NCBI GenBank assembly: GCA_024232355.1
Contig: JAAEPW010000183.1
Coordinates: 4,735 to 68,734, forward strand
Source: Chloroflexota bacterium
Lineage (GTDB): Bacteria > Chloroflexota > Anaerolineae > B4-G1
Direction of reading: 5' to 3'
Length of the DNA: 64,000 bases
A program made the translations under genes and the position numbers. The notes under the pieces were generated by a model that ran no database searches, was not told the DNA's origin, and was given only the letters and a program-made list of their open reading frames with translations. This document shows positions 1-9,150 of the stretch, piece by piece; position 1 is the stretch's first letter, and each line of letters begins with the position of its first letter.

Positions 1-321
1 GGGCCAGAGCACTTGTTTAGCATCGAGTTAGACTGGAATGAACTGGATACAGGCACAGTGTCTACAGAGTTGCATGAGCAGTTTCAAGAACATAATGAGG
101 TTCTCACTCCACAGGCTCTGGTGGAAGTGAAACAAGTTGGAAACAATTGGACAATTGTCGACGGCGACAAAAAGTACTTGATCCGGAATGAAAACCAGAC
201 ACTAAACGTGTATGGGCCAGATCATGGCCTCGTCATTGAGGATCTGGGGCTGTGCGAGGTCAAAGGAAAAACATCCCAGGTCCATATTTATTCCGTGCTG
301 AGGAAGAAACGTGATGCGTGA
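1..321 (+). CDS. C-terminal end of an unknown protein (5' end outside window)
   Basis: The frame is open from the first base of the window, and the only possible internal start (TTG at 13) has no ribosome-binding site, so this is most likely the 3' end of a longer gene. About 106 residues are visible. They are hydrophilic and acidic, with a stretch that reads like beta strands (VEVKQVGNNWTIVDGDKKYL) and no cysteines apart from one near the end. I recognise no family. The stop overlaps the start of the next gene, so the two are probably co-transcribed. Confidence 0.6.
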   Translation, partial: GPEHLFSIELDWNELDTGTVSTELHEQFQEHNEVLTPQALVEVKQVGNNWTIVDGDKKYLIRNENQTLNVYGPDHGLVIEDLGLCEVKGKTSQVHIYSVLRKKRDA

Positions 322-1000
322 CCATCCGACTCGAACTCTTTTCCTGTTGATCCTGATCGTATCCCTGGTCGGGCTGGTGCTGTTCGTCGTGGTGCTGCGC
401 AGCTTTAAAATGGTATTGGCCAGCCACTATCCGGTCGATCTGCGCTCCAGGATGTTGGCCGACTATAGTGCCGATCCGCGAGACCAGAAATTTGCGCCGC
501 TCAATCCCCAAATTGTCGCCGAGGTAATTGCCGAAGAAGCCACCGTCCGGCCGTCCGAGAACGAAATTCAGGCCACGATGACCGTCATTTGGTCTACACC
601 CATTGTGACGGTCACACCAATTCCCGGCACCCCCAGTGCCACGCCAACACCCCCATCGCCAAGCCCATCTCCGACCGCTGCACCCACATCCACACCCCGC
701 TCATCGAGCACCCAAGCAATGACGCGCCCCCCCACCAACACCCCAGCCCCTACAAACACACCCACCCCAATCCCACCAACTCCAACTGCAACCGCCACTC
801 GTATACCGCCAACCGCAACACCAACCGCCACATCAACACCTTTGCCGACGGCAACACCGACTTTGATACCCACTATGCCACCACCCCCCACATCTCCCCC
901 ATCCACACGCCCCACATCTCCCCCGCCACCGCCGCCCACATCCCCTCCACCCGGCCCCACGCCGCCGCTCTCACGCCCAACGGTCACTCCTTCATCATAG
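314..1000 (+). CDS. Single-pass membrane protein with long Pro/Thr-rich extracellular tail
   Basis: The ATG at 314 is chosen because AGGAAG at 301-306 lies 7 nt upstream; a GTG at 311 is the alternative. Residues about 8-30 form one strong transmembrane helix (LFLLILIVSLVGLVLF). A charged segment of about 60 residues follows, then a low-complexity tail of roughly 130 residues made of Pro, Thr, Ser and Ala (PTPTATATRIPPTATPT style). This is the architecture of an anchored stalk that could be O-glycosylated or simply span the cell wall; no catalytic domain is visible. The gene overlaps the preceding one by a few bases. Compositional bias leaves the other frames open as well, and those frames are not genes. 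Confidence 0.75.
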   Translation: MRDHPTRTLFLLILIVSLVGLVLFVVVLRSFKMVLASHYPVDLRSRMLADYSADPRDQKFAPLNPQIVAEVIAEEATVRPSENEIQATMTVIWSTPIVTVTPIPGTPSATPTPPSPSPSPTAAPTSTPRSSSTQAMTRPPTNTPAPTNTPTPIPPTPTATATRIPPTATPTATSTPLPTATPTLIPTMPPPPTSPPSTRPTSPPPPPPTSPPPGPTPPLSRPTVTPSS

Positions 1001-1087
1001 TCAAAAGCTCAATGTTCCGCCATCTTGCGGATCAAGTCTTGTCTACGGCTCTAGAAATCTACTCTCGCTATTTACCATCACTCGGCG

Positions 1088-1116
1088 TTGCCCATCTCTA
1101 ATGACTGTGCTATAAT
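1088..1116 (+). promoter_or_regulatory. Sigma-70 type promoter upstream of the TPR-HTH gene
   Basis: TTGCCC at 1088-1093 and a consensus TATAAT at 1111-1116 are separated by exactly 17 bp, 72 nt before the ATG at 1188. The same -35 variant (TTGCCC) with TATAAT recurs upstream of gatC in this window, which supports both calls. Confidence 0.7.
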
Positions 1117-1187
1117 CAAGCCTAGAGTGTGAACTGGACAATCTTTGAAACAAGTGACTTTTGCCTCGGTGTTTGAAGGAGCAAAAA

Positions 1188-1859
1188 ATGACACAAAAGC
1201 AGCCCAGTGCAGGAGATCTTCGCAAAGCCGAAAAGTACACGCAACTTGGTCTTCAGGCCTATGGGGAGTGGGATATTGACGGAGCAGTCAAGCACTTTCA
1301 GTCTGCCGTTCAACTTGTGCCCAATGATCCGGATTGCGTGCTCAACTTGGCACGGGCTTTGGCTCGCAGCGGTGATTTCGACCAGGCACTACGAGCGCTG
1401 GCTAGTTTTATCCGACTACGGCCCGATTCGCCCCTAAGCGATCGGTTTCAGTCACTTTTTGCCAGCGGAATGGACCCGGTAGAAACCTTACTTACTGAAA
1501 AGATGACGACAGCCGGGATGTCTATCGAAGAGGTCGGCGCCGCGATACAGATTTGGCTCGAGTATCGCGTTGCTCTCGGACAAGAATCTCTGATCATACG
1601 CAAGCCAAATACCTGGGCAGCGGCACTGGACTATACCGTACGCAAAGTAAATTTACACCCCGTGAAACGCAGTGAAATCGCCAATCTCTATGGCATCAGT
1701 GACGGCGCAGTGCGCGACCGTCACACCGACTTGGTAGACACACTCGACGTGATGCCATGCGACTATCGGTATTTTGTGGGTAAGGAGAATCCGCTCGATA
1801 AACTGGTGGAAGCCGCAGAACTGTTGGCTCAACTAGAGGCTAGCTTTCACGAACCGTAG
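1188..1859 (+). CDS. TPR protein with C-terminal helix-turn-helix (cyclin/TFIIB-like) domain
   Basis: The start at 1188 (MTQKQPSAG) follows GAAGGA at 1175-1180 with 7 nt spacing; the longer frame from 1161 lies in the leader. Residues about 15-90 form two to three TPR helix pairs (KAEKYTQLGLQAYGEWDIDG, CVLNLARALARSGDFDQALR), which usually bind a partner protein. The C-terminal half contains TWAAALDYTVRKVN followed by KRSEIANLYGISDGAVRDRH. This arrangement matches the helix-turn-helix of TFIIB/cyclin-like or DUF6398-like modules in TPR and SEC-C proteins. A role in DNA or RNA binding is inferred. It has its own promoter and converges on the histidine kinase gene. Confidence 0.8.
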   Translation: MTQKQPSAGDLRKAEKYTQLGLQAYGEWDIDGAVKHFQSAVQLVPNDPDCVLNLARALARSGDFDQALRALASFIRLRPDSPLSDRFQSLFASGMDPVETLLTEKMTTAGMSIEEVGAAIQIWLEYRVALGQESLIIRKPNTWAAALDYTVRKVNLHPVKRSEIANLYGISDGAVRDRHTDLVDTLDVMPCDYRYFVGKENPLDKLVEAAELLAQLEASFHEP

Positions 1860-1890
1860 GCCAGGGAATTCTAGCGCGCGATTGTGAAAT

Positions 1891-4800
1891 TCATCCCTCA
1901 ACTATGGGGACCGTAAAGGAAAACGTACTACCCTGGCCCATCTCGCTTTCGACCCAAATCTCGCCCCCTTGCAACTCGACCAAACTCTTGGTGATGACCA
2001 GCCCCAGTCCGGTACCACTTTCGCTACGTACGTCAGGATCCTCGGAACGGAAATATTTGGTAAAGAGGCGATCTTGATCCTCGGGCGACATTCCAAAGCC
2101 AGTGTCAGTGACTGAGCACAGCACAAATCCATCCCTGCCCGAGTCACCCTCCATATCACTCCATCTGTGAGCACGGATCGTGATCTGTCCTCCTTGAGGG
2201 GTGTACTTGAACGCATTACTAAACAAATTGGTCAGAATCTGTCCCAACCGGTTTGGATCTCCCCGGACAAGTGGCAAATCTGGCGCAATGTCTACTGTTA
2301 GCGGTTGCTGTTTGGCCTCGATCTGACCACGGATCGTGCGCAGCGCCTCTTCAATGATCTGCTCCATAGATACATCTGCCAGGTTGATCTTGATGCGACC
2401 ACTTTCGATGCGAGAGATGTCCAACAAGCTGCTGACCAGGGTGTTCATACGAACCACGTTCGATCGTATCGTATCGAGGAAACTGCGTTGGGCGTCGTTC
2501 AATTCACCAGCAGCCTCCGAGACCAAGAGGTCGGTGTACCCTCTCATCGAAGTCATCGGCTGCTTGAGTTCGTGGGAAACAAAAGAGACAAACTCGGTCT
2601 TGGCATCGTTGGCACGCTGCACCTGCTCAAAGAGGCGGGCATTCTCAATCGAGATCGCGGCGTGATCGGCCAGACGGACGACGAATTCCAATGCTTCTTT
2701 GTCCAATGGGGCCAAAGATTCCACAGAGATCACGCCGATGATTTGCTCTTCTCGTCGAATAGGCACCGCCAATTGGACCGTCATGTTGGCCACAATCTCT
2801 ACGTAATCAGGATCACCGGCCACATCTTTTACAAGTTCAGGCTCGCCGGCTCTCACCACGCGCCCGATAATCCCCTGATCCAAAGACCAGAGATCATCTT
2901 TTTCATAAGCGGCCATCAATTCTTCTGGGTAGCCCTGGCTCGTCAGGAAACGCAGCCCGCGCGTGCCATCTTCAGATTCCGCGATGACGGCTACCACACC
3001 AACGTTGGCCATTGTCATCCGCAATGCCCAATCGAGGGTCAGATGCATCACTTGGCCATAGTCCAAGGTGGCATTGAGTTCCCGGTCGATGCGCTGCATC
3101 ATCGAAAGCTCTTCTACCCGTGCAGCAAGGGCCTGGTCAGTCTGCGTAAACAACCGGGCGTTCTCGATAGATACGGCAGCATTGGTTGCAAATGCTGTCA
3201 AAAGTCGTTCGTCGTCTTTGTCGAACGATATACCATCCCGCCGATTTAACAGTTCGATCACGCCGATAGCGGTCCCCCGGCTGATCATGGGCACAGCAAT
3301 GATCGAGTGTGTGACGAATTCAGCGTCCACATCCCCGCCCCAACGCTTGTCTGCCTGTGCATCTTTGATAATGATCGGCTGATGCTCCAAAATCACCGTA
3401 CCGATGATGCCGGTGCCAGGAGGAAGGCGCATACCCACCAGATCGGCAGAGCCTGGACCAGCAGTCACCTCAAAAACCAGTTCGCCCGTATCTTTATCTA
3501 CCAGTACCAGCGACCCAGCCTCAGCCTGGAGCAGATCGACCGCTTTCTCCATAATCAGGTTCAGCACTGACGGCAAGTCTAGGGTCGATGTGATCACGCC
3601 ACCAACCTCATTGAGGGCCGTCAACTGCCGGGTGCGCTCCTCCATCTCTTGGTACAAGCGTGCTTTTTCCAGAATCGCAGCCGCTTGATCGGCAATGGCA
3701 GAGAAGAATTGCAGTTGCTCGTGGGAATAGGTCACGGCAGGGTCAAAGCTAGAGACGTTCATCACTCCAATGATACGGTCGCCCGCGTTGAGGGGGGCTC
3801 CCATCCAGGCTTTGCCCGGACGTCCCCCAGCCATGATTCCCAAACGCGCACATTCTTGAGCATAATCTTCCGTCACAATAGAGCGACCTGTGCGAACAAT
3901 TCTGCCAGTCAGACCAATATCCACCGACCACTCGCTGTCTTGGTAGATTCGCTCGCCTTCCTCTACGTAAAACGCAAATGAAAGGGTCTCTTTTTCCAGG
4001 TTATACAATGCGACGTAAAAGTTGCTGGTATCGAGCACGCGGCTGGTCTGCGCATAGACCAACTCCATCAGATCATCTACATCCATCGCAAAAGTGATCG
4101 CCTGCCCAACCCACCGCAGCACGTCCACCTCGGTCATCCGCTGTTCCAAATCACTAAAGAGACGGGCTTTTTCCAAAGCCACTGCGACTTGAAAGCCCAG
4201 CGACTCGAGCGTGGACAGATCATCTGAGGAAAAAGCTGTACCATCGCGCTTGGGGCCCAATGCAATCCAGCCACGGGCCGGTACCGGAATGAGAAGCGCA
4301 GAACGCAACATCTCTAACGATTCTGCCTCAGCTTCCAGACCCAAAGGGAGCGGGCGGTCACTGTAAAGATATACACTTTCACGCTGCTGCAACATCTGAT
4401 GAGCCAACGGACCATCCGGCTCAAAGTCCACATCAGGGAATGGCTCGCTGCCGACGGCGTGAGGCGTATAACGTGCGCTTTTTGAGTTGTGCAAGAACAA
4501 GGCCGAAAACTCCAAGACCCACCCTGCTTCCAGCGTTTCATCCAAAACCTGTAAAATTGATGGCAAACTCGTCGTCTCGCTCATACGATTAACAAACTGC
4601 CGCATCACCTGACGTTGGTCAACCACCTCGTGCGGAAAGATACGATCCACCACACGCTGCAAACGTATACGTGCCGGGTTCAAGAGCAAAGCCAGCAAAA
4701 ACACAAACACGCCAAGCACCCAGGGATCATTGGCCGCCAGTGTCACGCCAAACAACAAGCCGATCAGATAAAGCAGGAGAAAATAGACGCTGACCACTAC

Positions 4801-5895
4801 GGCACTCAACAAGCCGTAAACGAGGCTATGTCGAACCACCAGATCAATGTCAAACAAACGATAGCGCAAAATGGCATAAGCAATAGAGAGAGGAAATAGA
4901 ACCAACCACGGCAAAGTGATCGTGGGAAGAAATCCGGCTCCCTCTACAAAACGAGTGATCAGGAACCAAATCACAAGGGGACCAAAGGCCAGCAAACAAC
5001 CCCACAGAATGGTGCGCGCGCAAGTCTGTACAATAGGCGATTCAGAGCGCAAGTACCGAAAGATCATCATTGTCAGAATAACAGCAAGCCCCATACTCAC
5101 CCAGATAAAGGCCGCGAACCAAGTGTCAAAATAAGCTGTGGGTGCTTGGAAATTTGAAATGGTAAATTGATTAACGATGGCAACAAGAACACCCGGCACA
5201 TAAATCAGATAACACAACACTGGAATACGCTCAACAAGCCGGGTCCGTTGGGGAAACACCAGTGACAGATGGGCCATAACGCTGCCTGTCAAAGAAATAG
5301 CAATGACCCATACACGTGAGAACCAGTGGGTGGTATAGAGATCAAACATCAAACCCACGCAGAGCGCAATCATGGCACACATCACCCCAAATACCTGGGC
5401 CGAGTGTTCGCGCCGCCGCGCCAAGAGCACCCAAAAACCAATTCCCAAATAGATCAGTCCCAATCCCCAGGGGAGAAGAAAGAAATTGACCAGCGTCACA
5501 CTGGGAAAAGGTGTCAGTTGTACGCGAACACCAGGTAACAGTTCACCATCGTCCTGCGCCACGAACGTGACCACATCGCCCGGCTCGTACCGCGACAGTT
5601 CGCGCATTAACGCAGCCGGACTCTCTAGCGGTTGATCGTCGAGCGCGACCAAACGTGCTGGGAAACCAAGTCCGGCAGCATAACCGTGCCAGTTGGGGTC
5701 ACCTGTATTGTTGATGATCAAAGTTGGTTCGGTGAGCAAGCCGGGGAACGGGGTTCGTGAGGTTCGCCAGGCCAAGAAAGCGGCCATGATCAAAAGTATT
5801 GCCGTCGTGGCAAGCCCCACCATGATAACCCAGGTGAGTGTGGGAGTGCCGTTTTTAGCGTCTTGATGAGTTGGAGGACCTTTTGCGTCTTCCAC
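1891..5895 (-). CDS. Membrane-bound multi-GAF sensor histidine kinase
   Basis: The GTG at 5895 is preceded by AAGAGGTG at 8 nt and lies about 40 nt below a good promoter; a GTG at 5925 would leave almost no leader. The 1334 residues read in this order. One transmembrane helix comes first, then an external PDZ-like segment (RLVALDDQPLESPAALMREL), then about eight more helices to residue 430. Four GAF domains follow (about 440-575, 590-740, 755-910, 925-1075). Last come HisKA with the phospho-acceptor in SHELKQP (His about 1108) and HATPase_c with N-box NLFSNAFKYTP, DTGFGM and GTGLGL. The kinase half looks fully active. There is no receiver domain and no response-regulator gene nearby, so it is an orphan kinase. 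The ligand cannot be read from the sequence. Confidence 0.93.
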   Translation of the reverse strand: MEDAKGPPTHQDAKNGTPTLTWVIMVGLATTAILLIMAAFLAWRTSRTPFPGLLTEPTLIINNTGDPNWHGYAAGLGFPARLVALDDQPLESPAALMRELSRYEPGDVVTFVAQDDGELLPGVRVQLTPFPSVTLVNFFLLPWGLGLIYLGIGFWVLLARRREHSAQVFGVMCAMIALCVGLMFDLYTTHWFSRVWVIAISLTGSVMAHLSLVFPQRTRLVERIPVLCYLIYVPGVLVAIVNQFTISNFQAPTAYFDTWFAAFIWVSMGLAVILTMMIFRYLRSESPIVQTCARTILWGCLLAFGPLVIWFLITRFVEGAGFLPTITLPWLVLFPLSIAYAILRYRLFDIDLVVRHSLVYGLLSAVVVSVYFLLLYLIGLLFGVTLAANDPWVLGVFVFLLALLLNPARIRLQRVVDRIFPHEVVDQRQVMRQFVNRMSETTSLPSILQVLDETLEAGWVLEFSALFLHNSKSARYTPHAVGSEPFPDVDFEPDGPLAHQMLQQRESVYLYSDRPLPLGLEAEAESLEMLRSALLIPVPARGWIALGPKRDGTAFSSDDLSTLESLGFQVAVALEKARLFSDLEQRMTEVDVLRWVGQAITFAMDVDDLMELVYAQTSRVLDTSNFYVALYNLEKETLSFAFYVEEGERIYQDSEWSVDIGLTGRIVRTGRSIVTEDYAQECARLGIMAGGRPGKAWMGAPLNAGDRIIGVMNVSSFDPAVTYSHEQLQFFSAIADQAAAILEKARLYQEMEERTRQLTALNEVGGVITSTLDLPSVLNLIMEKAVDLLQAEAGSLVLVDKDTGELVFEVTAGPGSADLVGMRLPPGTGIIGTVILEHQPIIIKDAQADKRWGGDVDAEFVTHSIIAVPMISRGTAIGVIELLNRRDGISFDKDDERLLTAFATNAAVSIENARLFTQTDQALAARVEELSMMQRIDRELNATLDYGQVMHLTLDWALRMTMANVGVVAVIAESEDGTRGLRFLTSQGYPEELMAAYEKDDLWSLDQGIIGRVVRAGEPELVKDVAGDPDYVEIVANMTVQLAVPIRREEQIIGVISVESLAPLDKEALEFVVRLADHAAISIENARLFEQVQRANDAKTEFVSFVSHELKQPMTSMRGYTDLLVSEAAGELNDAQRSFLDTIRSNVVRMNTLVSSLLDISRIESGRIKINLADVSMEQIIEEALRTIRGQIEAKQQPLTVDIAPDLPLVRGDPNRLGQILTNLFSNAFKYTPQGGQITIRAHRWSDMEGDSGRDGFVLCSVTDTGFGMSPEDQDRLFTKYFRSEDPDVRSESGTGLGLVITKSLVELQGGEIWVESEMGQGSTFSFTVPIVEG

Positions 5896-5940
5896 GTCAA
5901 TTTCACCTCTTGTGATGTATAACACCCACCCTACAAAGTT

Positions 5941-5969
5941 ATTTTAGCACAGATAAGAGTGGTTGACAA
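5941..5969 (-). promoter_or_regulatory. Promoter for the histidine kinase gene
   Basis: On the minus strand TTGTCA (5969-5964) and TAAAAT (5946-5941) are separated by 17 bp. Transcription would start near 5934, giving a leader of about 40 nt to the GTG at 5895. Confidence 0.6.
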
Positions 5970-5990
5970 CAAGTGCAGAGCCCAAATATA

Positions 5991-6030
5991 TTGGCGCTGG
6001 GATTTCGTGGGGTCAGTCCCAGAGAGCCAA
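5991..6030. repeat. Imperfect palindrome in the divergent promoter region
   Basis: TTGGC plus CTGGGA on the left pair with TCCCAG plus GCCAA on the right around a central loop of about 14 nt. It sits just beyond the -35 of the kinase promoter. It could be an operator or one more dispersed hairpin. Confidence 0.5.
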
Positions 6031-6046
6031 TTTATTTTCACTATTG

Positions 6047-6150
6047 GACACAGATGAACACGGATTTTTTTCTGTTTTCGGCGACTTGGTTAATGGCTGT
6101 GAAATACTGTTCAAACTGATTCCAAATATAGGCTGGAAAAAATCTGTGTC
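6047..6150. repeat. Diverged hairpin repeat (ACACGGATTT type)
   Basis: GACACAGAT at 6047-6055 is repeated in inverted orientation as ATCTGTGTC at 6142-6150. The left arm continues with GAACACGGATTT, the same word that builds the clearer palindrome at 42261-42330. It is likely a decayed copy of that dispersed element. Confidence 0.5.
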
Positions 6151-6190
6151 AAGCACATACTCAGACCAAGAGTCCCGTAGTAAAAATTTC

Positions 6191-6219
6191 TTTCAGTTTT
6201 TGGAGACGTTTGGTATAAT
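6191..6219 (+). promoter_or_regulatory. Extended -10 promoter for the SNF2/repair run
   Basis: TGGTATAAT at 6211-6219 is an extended -10 box (TGnTATAAT). The -35 position 17 bp upstream (TTTCAG) is weak, as is usual with an extended -10. It lies 35 nt before the ATG at 6254. Confidence 0.65.
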
Positions 6220-6253
6220 TGAACGAGCACACGTAATCCAAGGGAGGGGACAA

Positions 6254-9148
6254 ATGAATCAAACAAAAGAACAAAAATCCGAGATGCTCCAAGAACAAAT
6301 CAAACGCCGTCGCAAGCGCGGCAAGGAGGAAATGGCCAAGATCGTCAACCAGGGCCGGCATTCGGTTTACAGCACCTTTGAAGTGACATCCACGTCCGAA
6401 CGGATCTATACTGTCCAGGTCCGCTCGCTCACCGAGCAACTCAACTCTTGTACATGTCCCGACTATCGCACCAACACCATCGGCACCTGCAAACACATCG
6501 AAGGCGTGCTGGTCAACCTGCAAAAAGAGTTTGCCGATCAGTGGGACGAGTTCGTCGCCCAGGCTCCACCGGTCACACAGGTGTACGTTCACCACGCCGA
6601 ACAAACCACGATCCGTGTCATGTTGCCTTTTCCCAAGAGCAAGAAATTGAATGCACTGGTGACCCGTTACTTTGACGCTCAAGGCATTCTGCAAGGCAAG
6701 ATCACGCAGAGCCTGCCTGCGCTGCTCAGTGAACTGAACCGGCTGTCCGCCCGCGACCGCAAGCAGATTCTCGTGAACCAGACGGTACACGACCACCTGA
6801 AAAACCAACAGGACATTGATGCGGTTGCTCAACAAAAACAATGGTTCCTTGATCAAGTAGAACAGGGCAATCGTTCGCTCGGCGTCCTCTCGACCCCGCT
6901 CTACGGTTACCAGGAGGAGGGATTGCTCCACCTGACCTTTGGACGGCGCGCACTGCTGGCCGACGACATGGGCCTGGGCAAGACGATCCAGGCCATCGCC
7001 GCCGCCGCCCTACTCAAGCAACTGCGCGACATCCAACACATCCTGGTTGTCACGCCCGCCTCGCTCAAGCACCAATGGGCGCGCGAAATCCAGCGCTTTA
7101 CGTCGCTGTCTGTCCAGGTCATCGAGGGGAACCCGATCCAGCGCCGCGCGCTCTACCGTGACCCCCAGTTCTTTAACATCATCAACTATGAACTGGTGCG
7201 TTTTGACGAGGAACAAATCGCCCAATGCGAGTTCGACCTGGTGATTCTCGACGAAGCGCAAAGGATCAAAAACTGGCGCACGAAAACCGCCGACAAGGTC
7301 AAACGATTGCGCAGCCCCTACGCCTTTGTCCTGACCGGCACCCCGTTGGAAAATCGGCTGGACGAACTCTACTCGATCTTTCAGTTCATCGATCCCACTA
7401 TCCTCGGCCCATTGTGGCGCTTTAACCAACGCTACTATGAGACCGAACGACGGCCTACCGGTTCCTACAAAGTGCTGGGCTACCAAAACCTAGACGAGTT
7501 GCGCCAACGCATCGCGCCCTACGTCCTGCGCCGCGTGCGTGAGGAGGTACTGCTCGATCTACCAGAGCGAATTGACAGCAACTTTTTCGTCGAAATGACC
7601 GATCCTCAGTGGAAAGCCTACCACGAATACGAGCAACGGGTCGCCCAGTTGATGGTACGGGCCAAGCGCCGTCCGCTCACGCCGGACGAGCACAACATCC
7701 TATTGGGAAGTCTGGTCAAGATGCGGTTGATATGCAACGCCTTGGCGCTGCACGACCCAGAGATCAAACCCCAGGACCACGAAAAGACCGCCCCCAAGCT
7801 GCGCGAACTGCGCGAGATTCTCGGCGAGGAGGTCGCCAGCAACGGCCACAAGGCGATCCTCTTTAGCCAGTGGACGCGCATGCTCGACCTGACCGAGCCA
7901 ATGCTGGAAAAACTCGATCTGGGCTGGGTCAAACTGAGCGGCAGCGTGCCCACCAAAAAGCGCGGCGCCCTCATCGAACAGTTCTTTGAGGACCCCAAGT
8001 GCAAGGTATTCCTCTCCACCGACGCGGGCGGCGTGGGACTGAACCTGCAAGCGGCCAGCATGGTGGTCAACCTCGACCTGCCCTGGAACCCGGCCGTACT
8101 CGCCCAGCGCATCGCCCGCGCGCACCGTCACGGCCAGCCGCGCCCTGTCAACGTGATTAACTTGATCGCCAAAGGCACCATCGAAGAGCGCATGCTCGAC
8201 ACATTGGCTGCCAAGCGTGCCATCTTTGACGCGGCGTTCAACGAAGATAGCACTGTCTCCGACCTCTCGTTCAAAAAAGCCGGATCGGGCGTCCTGCAAC
8301 GGCTCGAAGTGCTCCTGGGCACGCGGGATGCCGCCAAGCCGGAACTGGTGCTCACTCCCACCGCCGCCCCGACCGAGGCGGAACCGGAGGCCGTGCCCGT
8401 GCCCACGTTGCAGGGCTTGGCCGACCTGCTGGTGAGCCGCTACCCGGGCCGCATCCTGCTGGTGCGCGAATCCCCGCAGCTCCCCACCGCGCCCGTCGAC
8501 GGGAATATCCTCATCGTGGTGGACCGCGAGCCGGGCAAGCTGCGCCCCAAGGTCGAGGCGCTGATCAACGAGCACTATGGCGATCTTCCCACGCCGGGCC
8601 TGTTGTTGATGGAGCAAGAGGGCTACCGGGCGCTCTCCGCCCTCACCGGCGGGCTGATAGATCAAACCGCCGAGGCGGCCACTGTCTACCACGCGCCCGC
8701 TATCCCCGCCCCGGCCCGTGACGACACGCGCAAAGCGCTGGAAAAGAAACTGCGCCGCGCCAACAAGGGCTTTGATACCGCCGACAAGCGGCTCAAGCTG
8801 GCGTCCGTCGTGTTGCAGGGCGGCTTTCCCGAGGAAGTAATGCGTCCCGTGCGGCAAGCCCTCGCTTGGGCCCTCAACACGCACCTCTCTCTCGTACTCG
8901 CCAAAAAACGCGCGCTCGACGACAATCTACCCTCCCCGCGCCTGGTGGAGGCCGAGTTGGTCGCTTCCAGACGAGTCACAACCGACCTGGCCGCGCAGAC
9001 AGACCGCGTCCGCACCCTCACCGCCCCACCCGCCGAGGACGAAGAGGAAGCGCCGCCGCCCAGCATCGAGGCTGCTGAGGGGTTTATCGCCACGATCCAA
9101 GAGTTGATTGACTTGGGGCGGGAGTGGATCGCTAAAGAGGGAATGTAA
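6254..9148 (+). CDS. SWIM zinc-finger SNF2-family DNA helicase/translocase
   Basis: The start at 6254 (MNQTKEQKS) follows GGGAGGGGA and the promoter at 6191-6219. It encodes 964 residues. A SWIM zinc finger is at residues 66-81 (CTC, then CKH; CxC-x10-CxH). The SNF2 ATPase follows, with Walker A in DDMGLGKT (about 236), a Walker B/DEAH-equivalent box written DEAQ (about 332), motif III LTGTPLENR, and the helicase C motifs STDAGGVGLNLQ and QRIARAHRHGQ. The C-terminal 300 residues are charged and of unknown fold. Family members translocate on double-stranded DNA using ATP. The SWIM finger suggests nucleic-acid or protein contacts. It is followed after 2 nt by rmuC and then two AddAB-like genes, which points to a role in recombination or break repair. 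Confidence 0.93.
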   Translation: MNQTKEQKSEMLQEQIKRRRKRGKEEMAKIVNQGRHSVYSTFEVTSTSERIYTVQVRSLTEQLNSCTCPDYRTNTIGTCKHIEGVLVNLQKEFADQWDEFVAQAPPVTQVYVHHAEQTTIRVMLPFPKSKKLNALVTRYFDAQGILQGKITQSLPALLSELNRLSARDRKQILVNQTVHDHLKNQQDIDAVAQQKQWFLDQVEQGNRSLGVLSTPLYGYQEEGLLHLTFGRRALLADDMGLGKTIQAIAAAALLKQLRDIQHILVVTPASLKHQWAREIQRFTSLSVQVIEGNPIQRRALYRDPQFFNIINYELVRFDEEQIAQCEFDLVILDEAQRIKNWRTKTADKVKRLRSPYAFVLTGTPLENRLDELYSIFQFIDPTILGPLWRFNQRYYETERRPTGSYKVLGYQNLDELRQRIAPYVLRRVREEVLLDLPERIDSNFFVEMTDPQWKAYHEYEQRVAQLMVRAKRRPLTPDEHNILLGSLVKMRLICNALALHDPEIKPQDHEKTAPKLRELREILGEEVASNGHKAILFSQWTRMLDLTEPMLEKLDLGWVKLSGSVPTKKRGALIEQFFEDPKCKVFLSTDAGGVGLNLQAASMVVNLDLPWNPAVLAQRIARAHRHGQPRPVNVINLIAKGTIEERMLDTLAAKRAIFDAAFNEDSTVSDLSFKKAGSGVLQRLEVLLGTRDAAKPELVLTPTAAPTEAEPEAVPVPTLQGLADLLVSRYPGRILLVRESPQLPTAPVDGNILIVVDREPGKLRPKVEALINEHYGDLPTPGLLLMEQEGYRALSALTGGLIDQTAEAATVYHAPAIPAPARDDTRKALEKKLRRANKGFDTADKRLKLASVVLQGGFPEEVMRPVRQALAWALNTHLSLVLAKKRALDDNLPSPRLVEAELVASRRVTTDLAAQTDRVRTLTAPPAEDEEEAPPPSIEAAEGFIATIQELIDLGREWIAKEGM

Positions 9149-9150
9149 AG

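Larger units (their letters stand above)
5896..6253. other. Divergent intergenic region between kinase and SNF2 genes
   Basis: This 358-base region contains two outward-facing promoters (5941-5969 minus, 6191-6219 plus) and two inverted repeats (5991-6030 and 6047-6150). A reading frame runs through it in phase with the SNF2 gene from 5963, but it starts upstream of the plus-strand promoter and encodes nothing recognisable, so I treat it as noncoding. Confidence 0.65.

Noticed and set aside
589..1101. His/Pro-rich open frame overlapping the Pro/Thr stalk gene
   Set aside because: Alternative frame of a C/A-rich low-complexity stretch, with no ribosome site.
5963..6253. 97-codon N-terminal extension of the SNF2 protein
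   Set aside because: It begins upstream of the best promoter, contains inverted repeats, encodes no domain, and the ATG at 6254 has a strong ribosome site.
7700..8884. 394-codon minus-strand frame opposite the SNF2 helicase
   Set aside because: Shadow of the helicase C-terminal half; no motifs and no start signal.
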